Source: Alkaliflexus imshenetskii DSM 15055 (lineage in GTDB: Bacteria > Bacteroidota > Bacteroidia > Bacteroidales > Marinilabiliaceae). From it: a stretch of DNA of 64,000 nt. The stretch is taken from contig NZ_KI912105.1 of assembly GCF_000517065.1 (NCBI RefSeq), positions 1,124,324 to 1,188,323 of the forward strand, given 5' to 3'. Every line of letters starts with the position of its first letter. Positions within the stretch are counted from its first letter, which is position 1. The notes below the pieces were generated by a model that was not told the origin of the DNA, ran no database searches, and was given only the letters and a program-made list of their open reading frames with translations. Made by a program: the position numbers and the translations under genes. Shown here one piece after another: positions 35,619-45,518 of the stretch.

Positions 35619-37553
35619 TCAACTCAATGCCTCCTTTATGGAATTCTCAATTGTGTGTGCACCGGGGAAACCTGTAAATCTGGCAATTTCATTGCCTAGT
35701 TTATTAAAAATAATAAATGTGGGAATACCTGAAAAATCCAATTCCGTGCGCCAATAAGCCATTAAGTCATTGTTCACCCGGTAATGCTGCCCGCCAATTT
35801 TAGGGAGGTACTCATTCCACAAGCCAAAGGGCGAGGACTCATCAGTGATATATACAAACACAACATCTTCATCGGCCAAACGCGCCTTAACAGGTTTGAG
35901 AGGCTCAATGGAATGGATACAAGGACCACACCATGTAGCCCAAAAATCAACCACTACAACTTTGCCTTTGTGCTGTTCAAGAATTGCCTCGAACACCTCA
36001 TCATTACTGAGACTGGGAACCGTATTGATCACAAAATTGCCATCGGCGGCAGCCTTATTGGCCTCCACCAAAGCCAATAACCTGTCATTATCCTCAACCA
36101 ACTGATTTCCGACCGCCGGATTACTCAACAAACTGAATAACGACTCCTTATCGGCTTCGGTAAAGAACCTTCCATTATTAATATCAGAAGCGAAGTACTG
36201 CGCACACGCAATGTCAAAGAAAAGCTCATTTCCGTCGCCAACCAGAGGTAACAACGTATTCCTGAAAAAGAGATAATTCTCATTTAATGTCCCCTTTATA
36301 TCAGGATTTCTAAAAAATGAATTAAAACGCAGCGTTGAAATGTTGCGTGCAATGTTTGGCTGGTAAAATGTATAGTTGTCTAAAAATTCTGACAGAAAGG
36401 AATAATAATCCAACTCAGGCGACTCAATTTCAAATACAGCATTATTCCATTCATTCTGCGGAATACCCGAAGCCTGTAATTTGGCAAATCGGATAAATGC
36501 TTCATACGAAACCAGAATATTGAGATATTCACCTTTGAATTGGGCCAACACAAATTGCTTCAGTTTATCTGAATAGTCACCTTGCTCCAGTTCCTGACGC
36601 TTCTCCTCTAGCTTAGCGATAAAGAACTCCCGCAACTCAGAAGGATTCATCTCAGAAACCTCCAAGGCCAACTCCCGATAATCAATCTGCATCATTTTTT
36701 GTGTTTGCTGCAAATCAGCAACTGACAAACCATGGTTATCAGTGAAATAATAAATTGAGTCAGAGTCCTCTTTGTCGGTTCTGTAGCGTGATTCAAACCT
36801 GCTCTTACGCTTTAAATCGAGAAAAACCCGGGTCTCTTTTCCAGGAACCGTAAACAACGGACCTACATAATCAATGTACTGAACCTGAGGAATTCCTGCT
36901 GAAAGTTCAACGGTAAAACGTCCATCATCAGAGATATTGAGTGGTACTTTGTCATAGTTGGCCATTAACACCTTATCGTAGTGCAAAACGGCCTTCTTCA
37001 TGGACATTCCATCTTGCAATCCAAAGATGGTACCCGAAATTTTAGACTTTTCATTGGAGAATTGAATATCTGGTAATGGTTTCTCATCCGTTTTTTGCAT
37101 TGCCGCAGGGATGCGTGCCATTCGGATTTTTGTATCGGGCAACAAACTGATGCCCCAAATTTTAAAACAGTCATCACAATCGCTCTCTATGAAATCGATT
37201 TTGGTGACAGATTTTGGCAGTGGTGGAAAGAAGAGTTTGAAAGATGTTTCTCCGCTTGCCGGCATAAAGAATTCTTGATCGAGGGTAATTCCTTCGGCAT
37301 GGGTAATGAGCAGTCGCTCATCTGTACCGCTTTCACGAATGTAGGTGTCGGAAACGATTTTAATCCACCAGTGCGGGCGAAAAAACGCATCGAAATGGAT
37401 AATTGTGGCTGAATCGGTAAATTCAATCTTGTCAATTTCAAGCGTGGTATTGTTCCAGACTTCAAAAACAGGGCGCTCAATCACATCCGGACGTTCCTGG
37501 GTGCAGCTCAGAATAAGAGCCGCACCTAGCAGGGCTAAGGCAATTTTCTTCAT
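35619..37553 (-). CDS. TlpA-family thioredoxin-like lipoprotein
   Basis: The 644-residue protein has an SPII signal (LILSCTQE), a long N-terminal part (about 20-500) with beta-rich and helical regions of unknown fold, and a C-terminal thioredoxin domain with VDFWATWCGPCIHS; the CGPC pair is Cys542/Cys545. The later FSGIPTFIIFNKLG holds the cis-proline loop. Such AhpC/TSA-TlpA lipoproteins act in periplasmic thiol-disulfide exchange and are abundant in Bacteroidota; their partners are mostly unknown. It has its own terminator and is not clearly in an operon. Confidence 0.87.
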   Translation of the reverse strand: MKKIALALLGAALILSCTQERPDVIERPVFEVWNNTTLEIDKIEFTDSATIIHFDAFFRPHWWIKIVSDTYIRESGTDERLLITHAEGITLDQEFFMPASGETSFKLFFPPLPKSVTKIDFIESDCDDCFKIWGISLLPDTKIRMARIPAAMQKTDEKPLPDIQFSNEKSKISGTIFGLQDGMSMKKAVLHYDKVLMANYDKVPLNISDDGRFTVELSAGIPQVQYIDYVGPLFTVPGKETRVFLDLKRKSRFESRYRTDKEDSDSIYYFTDNHGLSVADLQQTQKMMQIDYRELALEVSEMNPSELREFFIAKLEEKRQELEQGDYSDKLKQFVLAQFKGEYLNILVSYEAFIRFAKLQASGIPQNEWNNAVFEIESPELDYYSFLSEFLDNYTFYQPNIARNISTLRFNSFFRNPDIKGTLNENYLFFRNTLLPLVGDGNELFFDIACAQYFASDINNGRFFTEADKESLFSLLSNPAVGNQLVEDNDRLLALVEANKAAADGNFVINTVPSLSNDEVFEAILEQHKGKVVVVDFWATWCGPCIHSIEPLKPVKARLADEDVVFVYITDESSPFGLWNEYLPKIGGQHYRVNNDLMAYWRTELDFSGIPTFIIFNKLGNEIARFTGFPGAHTIENSIKEALS

Positions 37554-37603
37554 TGTTATCTATTTTGGATTAGAATATGGGTTTCAAGTTACAAAAACAT
37601 CAT

Positions 37604-37643
37604 AAAAAAACAAAACCGGCACACCCTGAGGCATACCGGTTTG
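37604..37643 (-). terminator. Rho-independent terminator of the M3 peptidase gene
   Basis: The minus strand reads AAACCGGTATGCC, TCA, then GGGTGTGCCGGTTT, an imperfect stem of about 11 pairs, followed by TGTTTTTTT. It lies about 30 nt after the peptidase stop codon. Confidence 0.75.
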
Positions 37644-37673
37644 GCTATATCACTTAAAATGCTGTTTGACGAA

Positions 37674-39782
37674 CTAACGCAACAAACCCCGCTGTTTGAG
37701 CAGCGGCTCAATGCCGGGCTCCTTACCACGGAATGCCTTGTACATTTCCATGGCGTCGCGTGTGCCGCCTTTGGACAAAATTTCGTCGCGGAACTTGCGG
37801 GCAGTCTCCTGATGGAACAGGTCGCCGGTTTCAACAAATGCTTCAAAGGCATCGGCATCCAAAACGCCAGCCCAAATATAGCTATAATAACCTGCTGAGT
37901 ATCCTCCTGAGAAGATGTGCTGGAAATGGGTGCTACCGTGACGAAAGTAAATCTCATCGAGCATGTTATAACGCTTCTGCACCTGCTTCTCGAACTCATT
38001 CACATCAAATGGCTTAAACTCCGTTTTGGTATGATAATCCATATCAAGCAGTGCCGAAGCCAAAAACTCAACAGTGGCAAATCCCTGATTGAAGTTGGCG
38101 CTTCTCTGGATACGCTCAATCAGCTCATCCGGAATCACTTCACCTGTTTCATAATGTTTTGCAAACATTTTAAGGATATCGGGGTGGTTGGCCCAGTTCT
38201 CAAGCACCTGAGATGGCAGCTCCACAAAATCACGTGGCACAGAAGTACCTGAAAGGCCGGGATACTTTGTGTTGGATAACAACCCGTGAATGGCATGGCC
38301 AAACTCGTGAAAAAAGGTCGTCATCTCGTCAAAGCTCAACAGCGCGGGCTGGTTGGCACTTGGAGCTGTAAAGTTGCAAACAATGGTGATGATGGGGTGC
38401 ACATATTCGCCATTGGCATTGATTTGCTGCTTACGGTAGCTACTCATCCAGGCGCCGCCACGCTTGCTGGCACGCGGGTGCATGTCCATGTAAAGAATAC
38501 CTATATGTGTGCCATCGGCTTCGAGCACTTCCCAGGCGGTGGCATCGGCATGATAAACCGGCACATCGGGACGCTCAACAAATTGCAAGCCCCACAGTTT
38601 CTCTACCAGCATGAAAATGCCGTCACGCACGTTGTTAACTTCAAAATACTGACGAATTTCCGACTCATCGAGGTCGTACTTGGCTTTGCGCACCTTCTCA
38701 GAATAGTAACGCCAATCCCAATATGAGAGTTTATAGTTACCACCCTCGCTGTCAATCATTTTCTGCAACTCCGAAGCCTCTTCACGGGCAATGGGCAAAG
38801 CAGCATCCCAAAGTTGTTTCAGGAAAGTCTCAACGGTTTCGATGTTACCGGCCATGCGGTTTTCGAGCGCAAACTCTGCAAAACTGCTAAAGCCAAGCAT
38901 TTGAGAGCGCTCCAGGCGCAACTCAGTCAAACGGTTGATAATCTCCTGGTTGTTGTTCTCATTGTCGTTATTTCCACGTAACACGTAGGCACGGTTCATT
39001 TTTTCGCGCAATTCACGGTTATCGGCGTAAGTAAGGAAAGGCATCACACTTGGATTGTGCAACGTAAAGAGCCATTTACCTTCCTGATTGTCGCGGGTGG
39101 CCGCTTCGGCTGCTGCATCAATAACCGATTGTGGCAGACCAGATAAATCTGCTTCGTCCTCAATAAAGAGTTTGAAGTTATTCACATCGGCCAATACATT
39201 TTGCCCGAACTTAAGCGTCAGCAGAGACAGCTCCTGGTTAATTTCACGGAAACGCTCCTGTTTCTCGGCGGGCAGGGCCGCACCGCTGCGCACAAAACCT
39301 TCATAGGTCTCCTTCAGAAGCATCTTTTGCTCCTCGTTAAGACCAAATGAATCCTGATTGTCATACACACTCTGAATGCGCTCAAACAATTTGGCATTCA
39401 AACTGATATTGTCTCTGTGAGCCGATAGTTTTGGTGCAACTTCCTGCGCAATGGCCTGAATTTCATCCGATGTGTTGGATGAGTTATAGTTGTAAAACAC
39501 AGAACTCACACGCGATAACAAATCGCCGCTATAATCAAGCGCCGCAATGGTATTGTCAAAAGTAGGAGCCTCACTGTTTGAAACGATGGCCTCAATTTCA
39601 GCTTCCTGCTGGCGAATGCCCTCTTCGAAAGCCGGCACGAAGTGCTCATTTTTTATCAAATCAAATGGCGGCACCCCAAATGGCGTGTCGTAAGATGTAA
39701 AAAACGGATTCTTATCTGAACCCGGTCCGGCACATGAAGCCATAACAATCAATGTTAAAATAAAACCTGCAATCTTTCTCAT
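37674..39782 (-). CDS. M3 family metallopeptidase (Dcp/oligopeptidase A-like), lipoprotein
   Basis: The 702-residue protein has an SPII signal (IVMASCAGPG) and the M3 thermolysin-like zinc site HEFGH at residues 492-496, in TTFFHEFGHAIHGL. The C-terminal YSYIWAGVLDADAFEAF and the final GIEPLLKQRGL are typical for peptidyl-dipeptidase Dcp. Such enzymes remove dipeptides from or degrade short peptides; the lipoprotein signal places this one in the periplasm. The gene ends with TAG exactly where the family ends, showing that TAG is a normal stop here. Confidence 0.93.
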   Translation of the reverse strand: MRKIAGFILTLIVMASCAGPGSDKNPFFTSYDTPFGVPPFDLIKNEHFVPAFEEGIRQQEAEIEAIVSNSEAPTFDNTIAALDYSGDLLSRVSSVFYNYNSSNTSDEIQAIAQEVAPKLSAHRDNISLNAKLFERIQSVYDNQDSFGLNEEQKMLLKETYEGFVRSGAALPAEKQERFREINQELSLLTLKFGQNVLADVNNFKLFIEDEADLSGLPQSVIDAAAEAATRDNQEGKWLFTLHNPSVMPFLTYADNRELREKMNRAYVLRGNNDNENNNQEIINRLTELRLERSQMLGFSSFAEFALENRMAGNIETVETFLKQLWDAALPIAREEASELQKMIDSEGGNYKLSYWDWRYYSEKVRKAKYDLDESEIRQYFEVNNVRDGIFMLVEKLWGLQFVERPDVPVYHADATAWEVLEADGTHIGILYMDMHPRASKRGGAWMSSYRKQQINANGEYVHPIITIVCNFTAPSANQPALLSFDEMTTFFHEFGHAIHGLLSNTKYPGLSGTSVPRDFVELPSQVLENWANHPDILKMFAKHYETGEVIPDELIERIQRSANFNQGFATVEFLASALLDMDYHTKTEFKPFDVNEFEKQVQKRYNMLDEIYFRHGSTHFQHIFSGGYSAGYYSYIWAGVLDADAFEAFVETGDLFHQETARKFRDEILSKGGTRDAMEMYKAFRGKEPGIEPLLKQRGLLR

Positions 39783-40112
39783 TTATTTCGAATTTAAATC
39801 ATATTTTTTCCACTACAAAAACCTCATCATCAATGCTTTAAGATATTCTCCCGTCTGTTTCTGAACACATAAAAGGCTCACAAATACACATAATAAGCTT
39901 AACTTACAAATATTATAAAAACCTTTGGCTTGAAATATGAAGAATGTCATACAAATGATACTAATAATAGAAAACAGAACTTTTAATAAGAATGTTCAGA
40001 ATTAGATGAATAGATATGAGATTCGGAAATGTGTGTAATCAGATAATTTGCAATAAAACAGGAAATTCATAAATTGTACTACTAACCAACCAAGGCAATA
40101 AACCCTAAACCC
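39783..40112. other. Intergenic region between divergent genes
   Basis: The 330-nt AT-rich gap separates the leftward M3 peptidase from the rightward DUF2851 gene and must hold both promoters; none is clear. Part of a TTAGAT-type repeat (TTAGATGAATAGATATGAG) is at about 40002-40020. No gene is seen. Confidence 0.5.
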
Positions 40113-41384
40113 ATGAAAGAAGAGTTCCTGCATTACATCTGGAAATACAAGCTGTACGCACCTGAAATTTATGTCACAACGTCTGGTGAAAGGCTTGAAA
40201 TAATCCATCCGGGCTTACACAACAAAGATGCCGGCCCCGATTTTTTCAATGCCAAGATTAAAATTGGTGACACCCTTTGGGCCGGAAATGTGGAGATTCA
40301 CAACAAGTCGTCGGATTGGATAAGGCATGGCCATCATCAGGACAAAAGCTATGACAATGTGATCCTTCATGTGGTGAATCAACACGATTCAGAAACAGTT
40401 ACAGCATCGGGCAATGAAGTCCCGGTTTGGATTATGCCAATCAACAGTTCGGTGTGCACAAAATATCGCGAGCTTGAGGCAAACACTTCGTGGATTCCAT
40501 GTGCCAGCCATTTAAAAAAACTCTCAACTTTTGAGACACAGAACTGGATTGAGCGGATGATGGTGGAAAAAATGGAGCAAAAAACCGAAGCCATCGGTCA
40601 ACTTCTGACGCATACAAAAAACGATTGGGAGGAGGTATTTTACATCCTTCTATCGCGGAATTTTGGCTTCGGCATCAACAACGAAGCATGTGAGATGATG
40701 GCCCGTAACACACCCTGGCGCATACTACTCAAAAATATTGACAACCGGATGAGACTTGAAGCCATCCTGCTTGGTCAAGCAGGGTTTTTAGATGAACTAT
40801 TATCAGAAGATGATTTTATATCCTCGTTGCAAAAAGAGTATCGATATGTGGCACACAAATATGGCTTGAAGTCGATGAGTAGTCACCAATGGAAATTTTT
40901 GAGACTAAGACCATCAAACTTCCCAACCATACGGCTGGTTCAACTGGCCAATCTGCTCTATAAGGGGAAAATATCGCTGAGTAGCATCATCGAAGCCAAC
41001 AACATCAAAGAACTAACCAGTATGCTGGATGTTAAACCATCAACATACTGGCTAACCCACTACCGTCCCGGAGCAGCATCTCCTGAAAAGGATAAAAACA
41101 TAGGCCAAAACTCCAGAGAGCTCATCACAATCAACACGTTAGCCCCAATCACCTTTGCGTATGGCAAACTACGTGGCAGTGAAACGCTTTGCCATAAAGC
41201 TGTTGATTGGCTTGAGAAACTCAAACCCGAGCAAAACTCAATCATCGACAACTGGCAGGTACATGGCATACAGGCACTAAATGCCGCACAATCACAAGCA
41301 TTGGTGCATCTCGAACGAAACTACTGCCGTCATAAACGATGCCTCCATTGCCGCATAGGTCACCTGGTACTCACCTCCGGCTAA
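40113..41384 (+). CDS. DUF2851 family protein
   Basis: The 423-residue protein matches the DUF2851 family known mainly from Bacteroidota. The N-terminal MKEEFLHYIWKYKLY and HPGLHNKDAGPDFFNAKIKI are characteristic, as is NVEIHNKSSDWIRHGH. The C-terminus has a cysteine/histidine-rich tail (CRHKRCLHCRIGH) that could bind a metal. No signal peptide is seen, so it is cytoplasmic. No function is established for the family; the acidic and histidine residues in the first 100 positions look enzyme-like, but I cannot name an activity. Confidence 0.88.
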   Translation: MKEEFLHYIWKYKLYAPEIYVTTSGERLEIIHPGLHNKDAGPDFFNAKIKIGDTLWAGNVEIHNKSSDWIRHGHHQDKSYDNVILHVVNQHDSETVTASGNEVPVWIMPINSSVCTKYRELEANTSWIPCASHLKKLSTFETQNWIERMMVEKMEQKTEAIGQLLTHTKNDWEEVFYILLSRNFGFGINNEACEMMARNTPWRILLKNIDNRMRLEAILLGQAGFLDELLSEDDFISSLQKEYRYVAHKYGLKSMSSHQWKFLRLRPSNFPTIRLVQLANLLYKGKISLSSIIEANNIKELTSMLDVKPSTYWLTHYRPGAASPEKDKNIGQNSRELITINTLAPITFAYGKLRGSETLCHKAVDWLEKLKPEQNSIIDNWQVHGIQALNAAQSQALVHLERNYCRHKRCLHCRIGHLVLTSG

Positions 41385-41537
41385 ACATAACAAACAGATA
41401 AACAATACTGGCATAGTTTCTGTTGAATAAACCTTTACAGCCTCAAATAGTCTAACAGGTTTAAACCCAATATTTGATTGTTGAGATGTTTTATTAATCC
41501 TATCCTTCTTAGTGCCCGGTTTATTAGATGATTTTTT

Positions 41538-41545
41538 TAGCTTTG
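41538..41545 (+). promoter_or_regulatory. -7 box upstream of the DUF1573 gene
   Basis: TAGCTTTG is an exact TAnnTTTG match 89 nt before the ATG at 41635. No good -33 box is seen at 19-21 nt. It would give an mRNA leader of about 80 nt. Confidence 0.4.
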
Positions 41546-41634
41546 TAAATTAACTTTTAATGAATGTACGATTTTACAAACCAATTGGCTTGCTTCAAAA
41601 TTGTCACGAATTAGTATATAACATTTAAATAGAG

Positions 41635-42714
41635 ATGAAGAGACTTAATACTTTGCTGTTGTTTCTGGGGGTGATATCCCTGCTTCAGGCTCAGGCTCCA
41701 AAGCCAGAGATTGCTTTTGAGAAAAAGATACACGATTTTGGCGACGTACAGGAAGATGGAGGCGTGGTTGCTTACACGTTTGAATTTACCAATACCGGCC
41801 GCGTGCCATTGGTGATTCACAATGTACGCTCATCCTGCGGTTGCACCACACCTGAGTGGACACGTACTCCCATTCAACCGGGTGGTAAAGGCACACTTAA
41901 AGCTTCATTTGACCCACGTAACCGTCCGGGTAATTTCAATAAAACCATCACCGTTACATCCAATGCCGAAACTGCCAACGAAACGCTTCGCATCATTGGA
42001 CGCGTTACACCCCGCGCCAGAACTACCGAGGATCTCTATCCCCGTGAAATGGGCGATATACGCATGAAATCATCCCATCTCTCCTTTACTCGAGTAGAGC
42101 CCGGCTCCAAAAAGGAAGAGTCACTTGAAATCATCAACACCTCTCAGCAACCGGCAACCATCACTTTTAGCCGGGTACCGGCTCACATTACCATAAAAAC
42201 TGAACCTGCCACTCTTGCACCCGGACAGGCAGGGGTAATAAAAGCTGTGTTTGATGCCTCTAAAATTGATGACTGGGGTTTTGTGGTTGATCAGGTTTTT
42301 GTTGCCATCAACGGTACCCAGCCACAAGATGCGCGCCTGAGTGTGAGTGCCACCATCGAGGAGGATTACTCCAAATGGAGTGCTGACCAAATCAGCAATG
42401 CGCCTGACATTCAGTTTAGCGAAACAAGTTTCGACTTTGGCGAGGTTAAAGAGGGAGATGTGGTAACCCACACTTTTAAAGTTACCAACAATGGTAAATC
42501 AAACCTCGTACTTCGAAGGGTTAGAGCATCTTGCGGCTGCACGGCTTCACAGCCCGACAGGGATGTGATAGCACCCGGAGCAACAGCCAACATACCGGTT
42601 ACCTTTAATACCCGTGGCAGAAACGGCAGACAAAACCAGTCCATCACCGTATATTCAAACGATCCAAGGAAAAGCACCATGCTGCTCAGAATATCGGCCA
42701 ATGTGACAAAATAA
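41635..42714 (+). CDS. Exported protein with two DUF1573 domains
   Basis: The 359-residue protein has a signal peptide (about 1-20, ending LLQAQA). Two DUF1573 Ig-like domains lie at about 25-120 and 260-357, each with the family's CGCT motif (SSCGCTTPEW and ASCGCTASQP). Between them is a related Ig-like segment without the cysteines. DUF1573 proteins are common exported proteins in Bacteroidota and resemble ASH/MSP-like domains; their role is unknown. The gene stands alone between its own -7 box and a good terminator. Confidence 0.9.
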   Translation: MKRLNTLLLFLGVISLLQAQAPKPEIAFEKKIHDFGDVQEDGGVVAYTFEFTNTGRVPLVIHNVRSSCGCTTPEWTRTPIQPGGKGTLKASFDPRNRPGNFNKTITVTSNAETANETLRIIGRVTPRARTTEDLYPREMGDIRMKSSHLSFTRVEPGSKKEESLEIINTSQQPATITFSRVPAHITIKTEPATLAPGQAGVIKAVFDASKIDDWGFVVDQVFVAINGTQPQDARLSVSATIEEDYSKWSADQISNAPDIQFSETSFDFGEVKEGDVVTHTFKVTNNGKSNLVLRRVRASCGCTASQPDRDVIAPGATANIPVTFNTRGRNGRQNQSITVYSNDPRKSTMLLRISANVTK

Positions 42715-42737
42715 AGATACTTTAAAGTACCCTAAAG

Positions 42738-42775
42738 AGTAGTGGTTCGGCTAAGCCTCAATCACTACTTTTTTT
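42738..42775 (+). terminator. Rho-independent terminator after the DUF1573 gene
   Basis: AGTAGTGGTT pairs with AATCACTACT (one G-T pair), with an inner GGCT-AAGCC stem; seven Ts follow. It lies 24 nt after the stop codon. Confidence 0.8.
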
Positions 42776-42871
42776 ATAATCCAAAACCGGGTCGGTATTC
42801 CCATATCGCTTTAACCATTAAACCAATCACCATTTCATGCGGCAAATTAATGGAAAGGTGAAATTATAATA

Positions 42872-42879
42872 TACCTTTG
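42872..42879 (+). promoter_or_regulatory. -7 box of meaB
   Basis: TACCTTTG is an exact TAnnTTTG match 29 nt before the ATG at 42908. It supports that ATG over the TTG at 42884, which would fall about at the transcription start. Confidence 0.5.
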
Positions 42880-42907
42880 TATATTGTTGACAAGAAAAAG
42901 AGAAGTT

Positions 42908-44020
42908 ATGCATTTTGGTCAAGGCCACGGACATATAGAAAATGATCCATCCTTTAAAGGCCTCATCGTGAACAAAGGAGTAGAACAACCCCCATCGGTT
43001 AGTCCGGATGCTGCGAAACGCTTTCTGAATCGCAAACGTCCTTCCCTTACTGTAAATCAGTATGTGGATGGCATTCTGGCAGGCGATATCACCATACTTA
43101 GCCGGGCTGTAACACTTGTTGAGAGTTCGTTACCCCAGCATCAGGAGTTAGCCCGCGACATAATTCTGGCTTGCCTGCCCCATTCCGGAAAATCCGTAAG
43201 ATTGGGTATTACCGGGGTGCCCGGAGCCGGCAAAAGCACGTTTATCGAAGCATTGGGCATTCATCTTATCAACAATGGTTCCAAGCTCGCTGTACTGGCC
43301 ATCGATCCAAGTAGTGAACGCACCAAGGGGAGCATCCTTGGAGACAAAACCCGAATGGAACAGCTTTCAGGCATGAAAAATGCCTACATAAGACCTTCGC
43401 CATCGGCCGGTTCACTGGGCGGTGTAGCCCGAAAAACACGCGAAACCATCATCCTATGTGAAGCAGCCGGCTATGACACCATTTTTATTGAAACAGTAGG
43501 CGTGGGGCAGAGTGAAACGGCGGTACATTCCATGGTCGACTTCTTTCTGCTGCTTATGCTGGCTGGTGCCGGCGATGAGTTGCAAGGAATAAAACGTGGA
43601 ATTATGGAGATGGCCGATGGCATTGTCATCAACAAAGCCGATGGCCAAAACATACAAAAAGCACAATTGGCTCAAGCACAATACAGCAGCGCGCTGCACC
43701 TATTTCCACCCACCAGATCAGGTTGGATACCGCGTGTAGAAACCTGCTCAGCCCTCCTTTCCACTGGCATTGAAAATGTATGGGATATGGTACTGGATTA
43801 TGTGCACCTGGTGCGTAACAACCACTATTTCGACAAAAACCGGCGTGAGCAGGCTCGTTTTTGGATGTATGAGTCCATTAACGAAACGCTGAAAACCAGC
43901 TTTTATAAAAACCCGGTTATCCATGAGAAACTAAAGGAGCTGGAGGACAAAGTAAAAAAAGATGAATTGAGTTCGTTTGAAGCAGCAAGAATGCTTCTGG
44001 ACATCTATAACAACAAATAA
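42908..44020 (+). CDS. meaB: Methylmalonyl-CoA mutase-associated GTPase
   Basis: From ATG 42908 the protein has 370 residues. It has a G3E-family P-loop (GVPGAGKSTF), the base-2 region LAIDPSSERTKGSILGDKTRM, IETVGVGQSE, and the guanine-specificity motif NKAD. MeaB (formerly called ArgK) protects and reactivates the B12-dependent methylmalonyl-CoA mutase by gating cofactor loading. The mutase genes are not in this window. The start is chosen because a -7 box lies 29 nt upstream and family members begin near this point. Confidence 0.94.
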   Translation: MHFGQGHGHIENDPSFKGLIVNKGVEQPPSVSPDAAKRFLNRKRPSLTVNQYVDGILAGDITILSRAVTLVESSLPQHQELARDIILACLPHSGKSVRLGITGVPGAGKSTFIEALGIHLINNGSKLAVLAIDPSSERTKGSILGDKTRMEQLSGMKNAYIRPSPSAGSLGGVARKTRETIILCEAAGYDTIFIETVGVGQSETAVHSMVDFFLLLMLAGAGDELQGIKRGIMEMADGIVINKADGQNIQKAQLAQAQYSSALHLFPPTRSGWIPRVETCSALLSTGIENVWDMVLDYVHLVRNNHYFDKNRREQARFWMYESINETLKTSFYKNPVIHEKLKELEDKVKKDELSSFEAARMLLDIYNNK

Positions 44021-44194
44021 AACACGGGCATGTACGTGACACGAATAGTCGACCCGGTTTCCACATGCGGAAACCTGTCAGTAGTTATAATCAATATTCC
44101 GGGATAAAACCGTTCTGAAACCTGCAGAAGCTTTACAACATCTGTTTACGGTGCGAAAGTTGAACCCCAATCATTACTTAAACAAACATTACGC

Positions 44195-45292
44195 ATGAAA
44201 AAAATTATTCTTGGTCTGGCACTTATCGGATGGCTTACTGCCTGCTCTTCTGATAGCTACAAATTATCTGGCAAACTGGACGATGTGAAAACCGGCTCGG
44301 TTCACCTGAAAAAAATAGGCCCTATGGGTCTTGTGGATGTGGACACTGCTCCCCTCACCGATGGCGCTTTTACATTTGAAGGCAAAATTGAGCACCCTGA
44401 GTTGTTCCTTCTGTTTTATGAGAACAACCGCACGCCGGTTGCATTCTTCCTTGAAAATGCAAAAATTACCATTACAGGAAGTTCTGAAAACCTGGAAGAT
44501 GCTGTGGTAAAAGGTTCAAAACTCAGCACCATCTTTGAAAAATTCAACAAAGAGGTTCCCCATCAGGAGAAAGTTGAAAGGATGCGCGAAGAGTTCTTTA
44601 TTGCACAAAGCACCGGCGATGAAACCGCTATGGAAAGCATCATGGCCGATATGCAGGTGATTGTAGAAGACCAGCAAAAATACTACCGCGAGTTTGTGAA
44701 AAGCAATAACACCAACGTGGTAGGAGCATTCCTTGCCCTCAACATGGCTCAGGCGCTTGAGTTTGAAGAACTGGAAGAATTAGCGGCCAGCTTCGAGAAA
44801 AGCTTGAAAAATCACCCCTATGTGGAGCAGCTTAAAGAGATTCTTGAACCAATGAAAGCACAAATGGCCATTGAGGCTGCTTTGGCTTTGGGTAACGAAG
44901 CTCCAGGTTTCACACTTCTCGACCTAAACGGAAATGAAGTGAGTCTGGATGCATTCCGTGGCAAATATGTATTCGTTGATTTCTGGGCAGGCTGGTGTCG
45001 TCCATGCCGCATGGAAAATCCAATACTTAAAAAAGCTTACGAGCGCTTTGGAGGCGAAAACTTTGAAATCATCAGTGTGTCATTGGATCGCACCGAAGAA
45101 GAGTGGCGCAAGGCTGTAGCAGAAGATGCACTTACCTGGACCAACCTCCACGATCCCATGGGCATGACTGCTGAAACCTATGCAGTTCAGTCTATTCCCA
45201 ACACCTGGTTGCTGGACAAAGATGGAAAAATCATCAACAAGCAACTTAGAGGCGAACAACTTATCGAAGTTTTGGAATCACTCCTGAACTAA
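44195..45292 (+). CDS. TlpA-family thiol-disulfide lipoprotein with DUF4369-type N-domain
   Basis: The 365-residue protein has an SPII signal (WLTACSSDSY). The N-terminal beta-rich domain (about 20-120; YKLSGKLDDVKTGSVHLKK) is of the DUF4369 type, followed by a helical linker and a thioredoxin domain from about 235. The active site is CRPC (Cys268-Cys271, in DFWAGWCRPCRME), not the usual CGPC, and the cis-proline loop is QSIPNTWLLD. It is expected to exchange disulfides in the periplasm; the Arg in the active site should change its redox potential. A hairpin (GGTTTCC/GGAAACC, 44056-44075) in the upstream gap has no known role. Confidence 0.9.
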   Translation: MKKIILGLALIGWLTACSSDSYKLSGKLDDVKTGSVHLKKIGPMGLVDVDTAPLTDGAFTFEGKIEHPELFLLFYENNRTPVAFFLENAKITITGSSENLEDAVVKGSKLSTIFEKFNKEVPHQEKVERMREEFFIAQSTGDETAMESIMADMQVIVEDQQKYYREFVKSNNTNVVGAFLALNMAQALEFEELEELAASFEKSLKNHPYVEQLKEILEPMKAQMAIEAALALGNEAPGFTLLDLNGNEVSLDAFRGKYVFVDFWAGWCRPCRMENPILKKAYERFGGENFEIISVSLDRTEEEWRKAVAEDALTWTNLHDPMGMTAETYAVQSIPNTWLLDKDGKIINKQLRGEQLIEVLESLLN

Positions 45293-45364
45293 TCGGGCAA
45301 ATTATGCAGCTGGTTTTGAAAATACTATCTATTGGTTAAATTCATAGCACGCTGATAAAGTAAA

Positions 45365-45397
45365 GAGAGGTTATCCAATTAGGGTAGCCTCTTTTTT
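45365..45397 (+). terminator. Rho-independent terminator after the second TlpA-type gene
   Basis: AGAGGTTATCC pairs with GGGTAGCCTCT (two G-T pairs), with a 5-nt loop and six Ts after it. It lies about 75 nt after the stop codon. Confidence 0.75.
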
Positions 45398-45481
45398 ATT
45401 TCGCAAAACAGCGTATTCAACACCAAAAATCAAAGCACACGTATGCTTCACAGTGCAAAAACAACCCATCGTCAAAATGTA

Positions 45482-45512
45482 TTGCGAAATCGCTTGCATA
45501 ATACTATCTTTG
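45482..45512 (+). promoter_or_regulatory. Promoter of a candidate small RNA
   Basis: TTG (45482-45484), 20 nt, then TATCTTTG (45505-45512) matches the Bacteroidota consensus. No open reading frame of note follows before the terminator at 45628-45680. Confidence 0.55.
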
Positions 45513-45518
45513 AAACTA

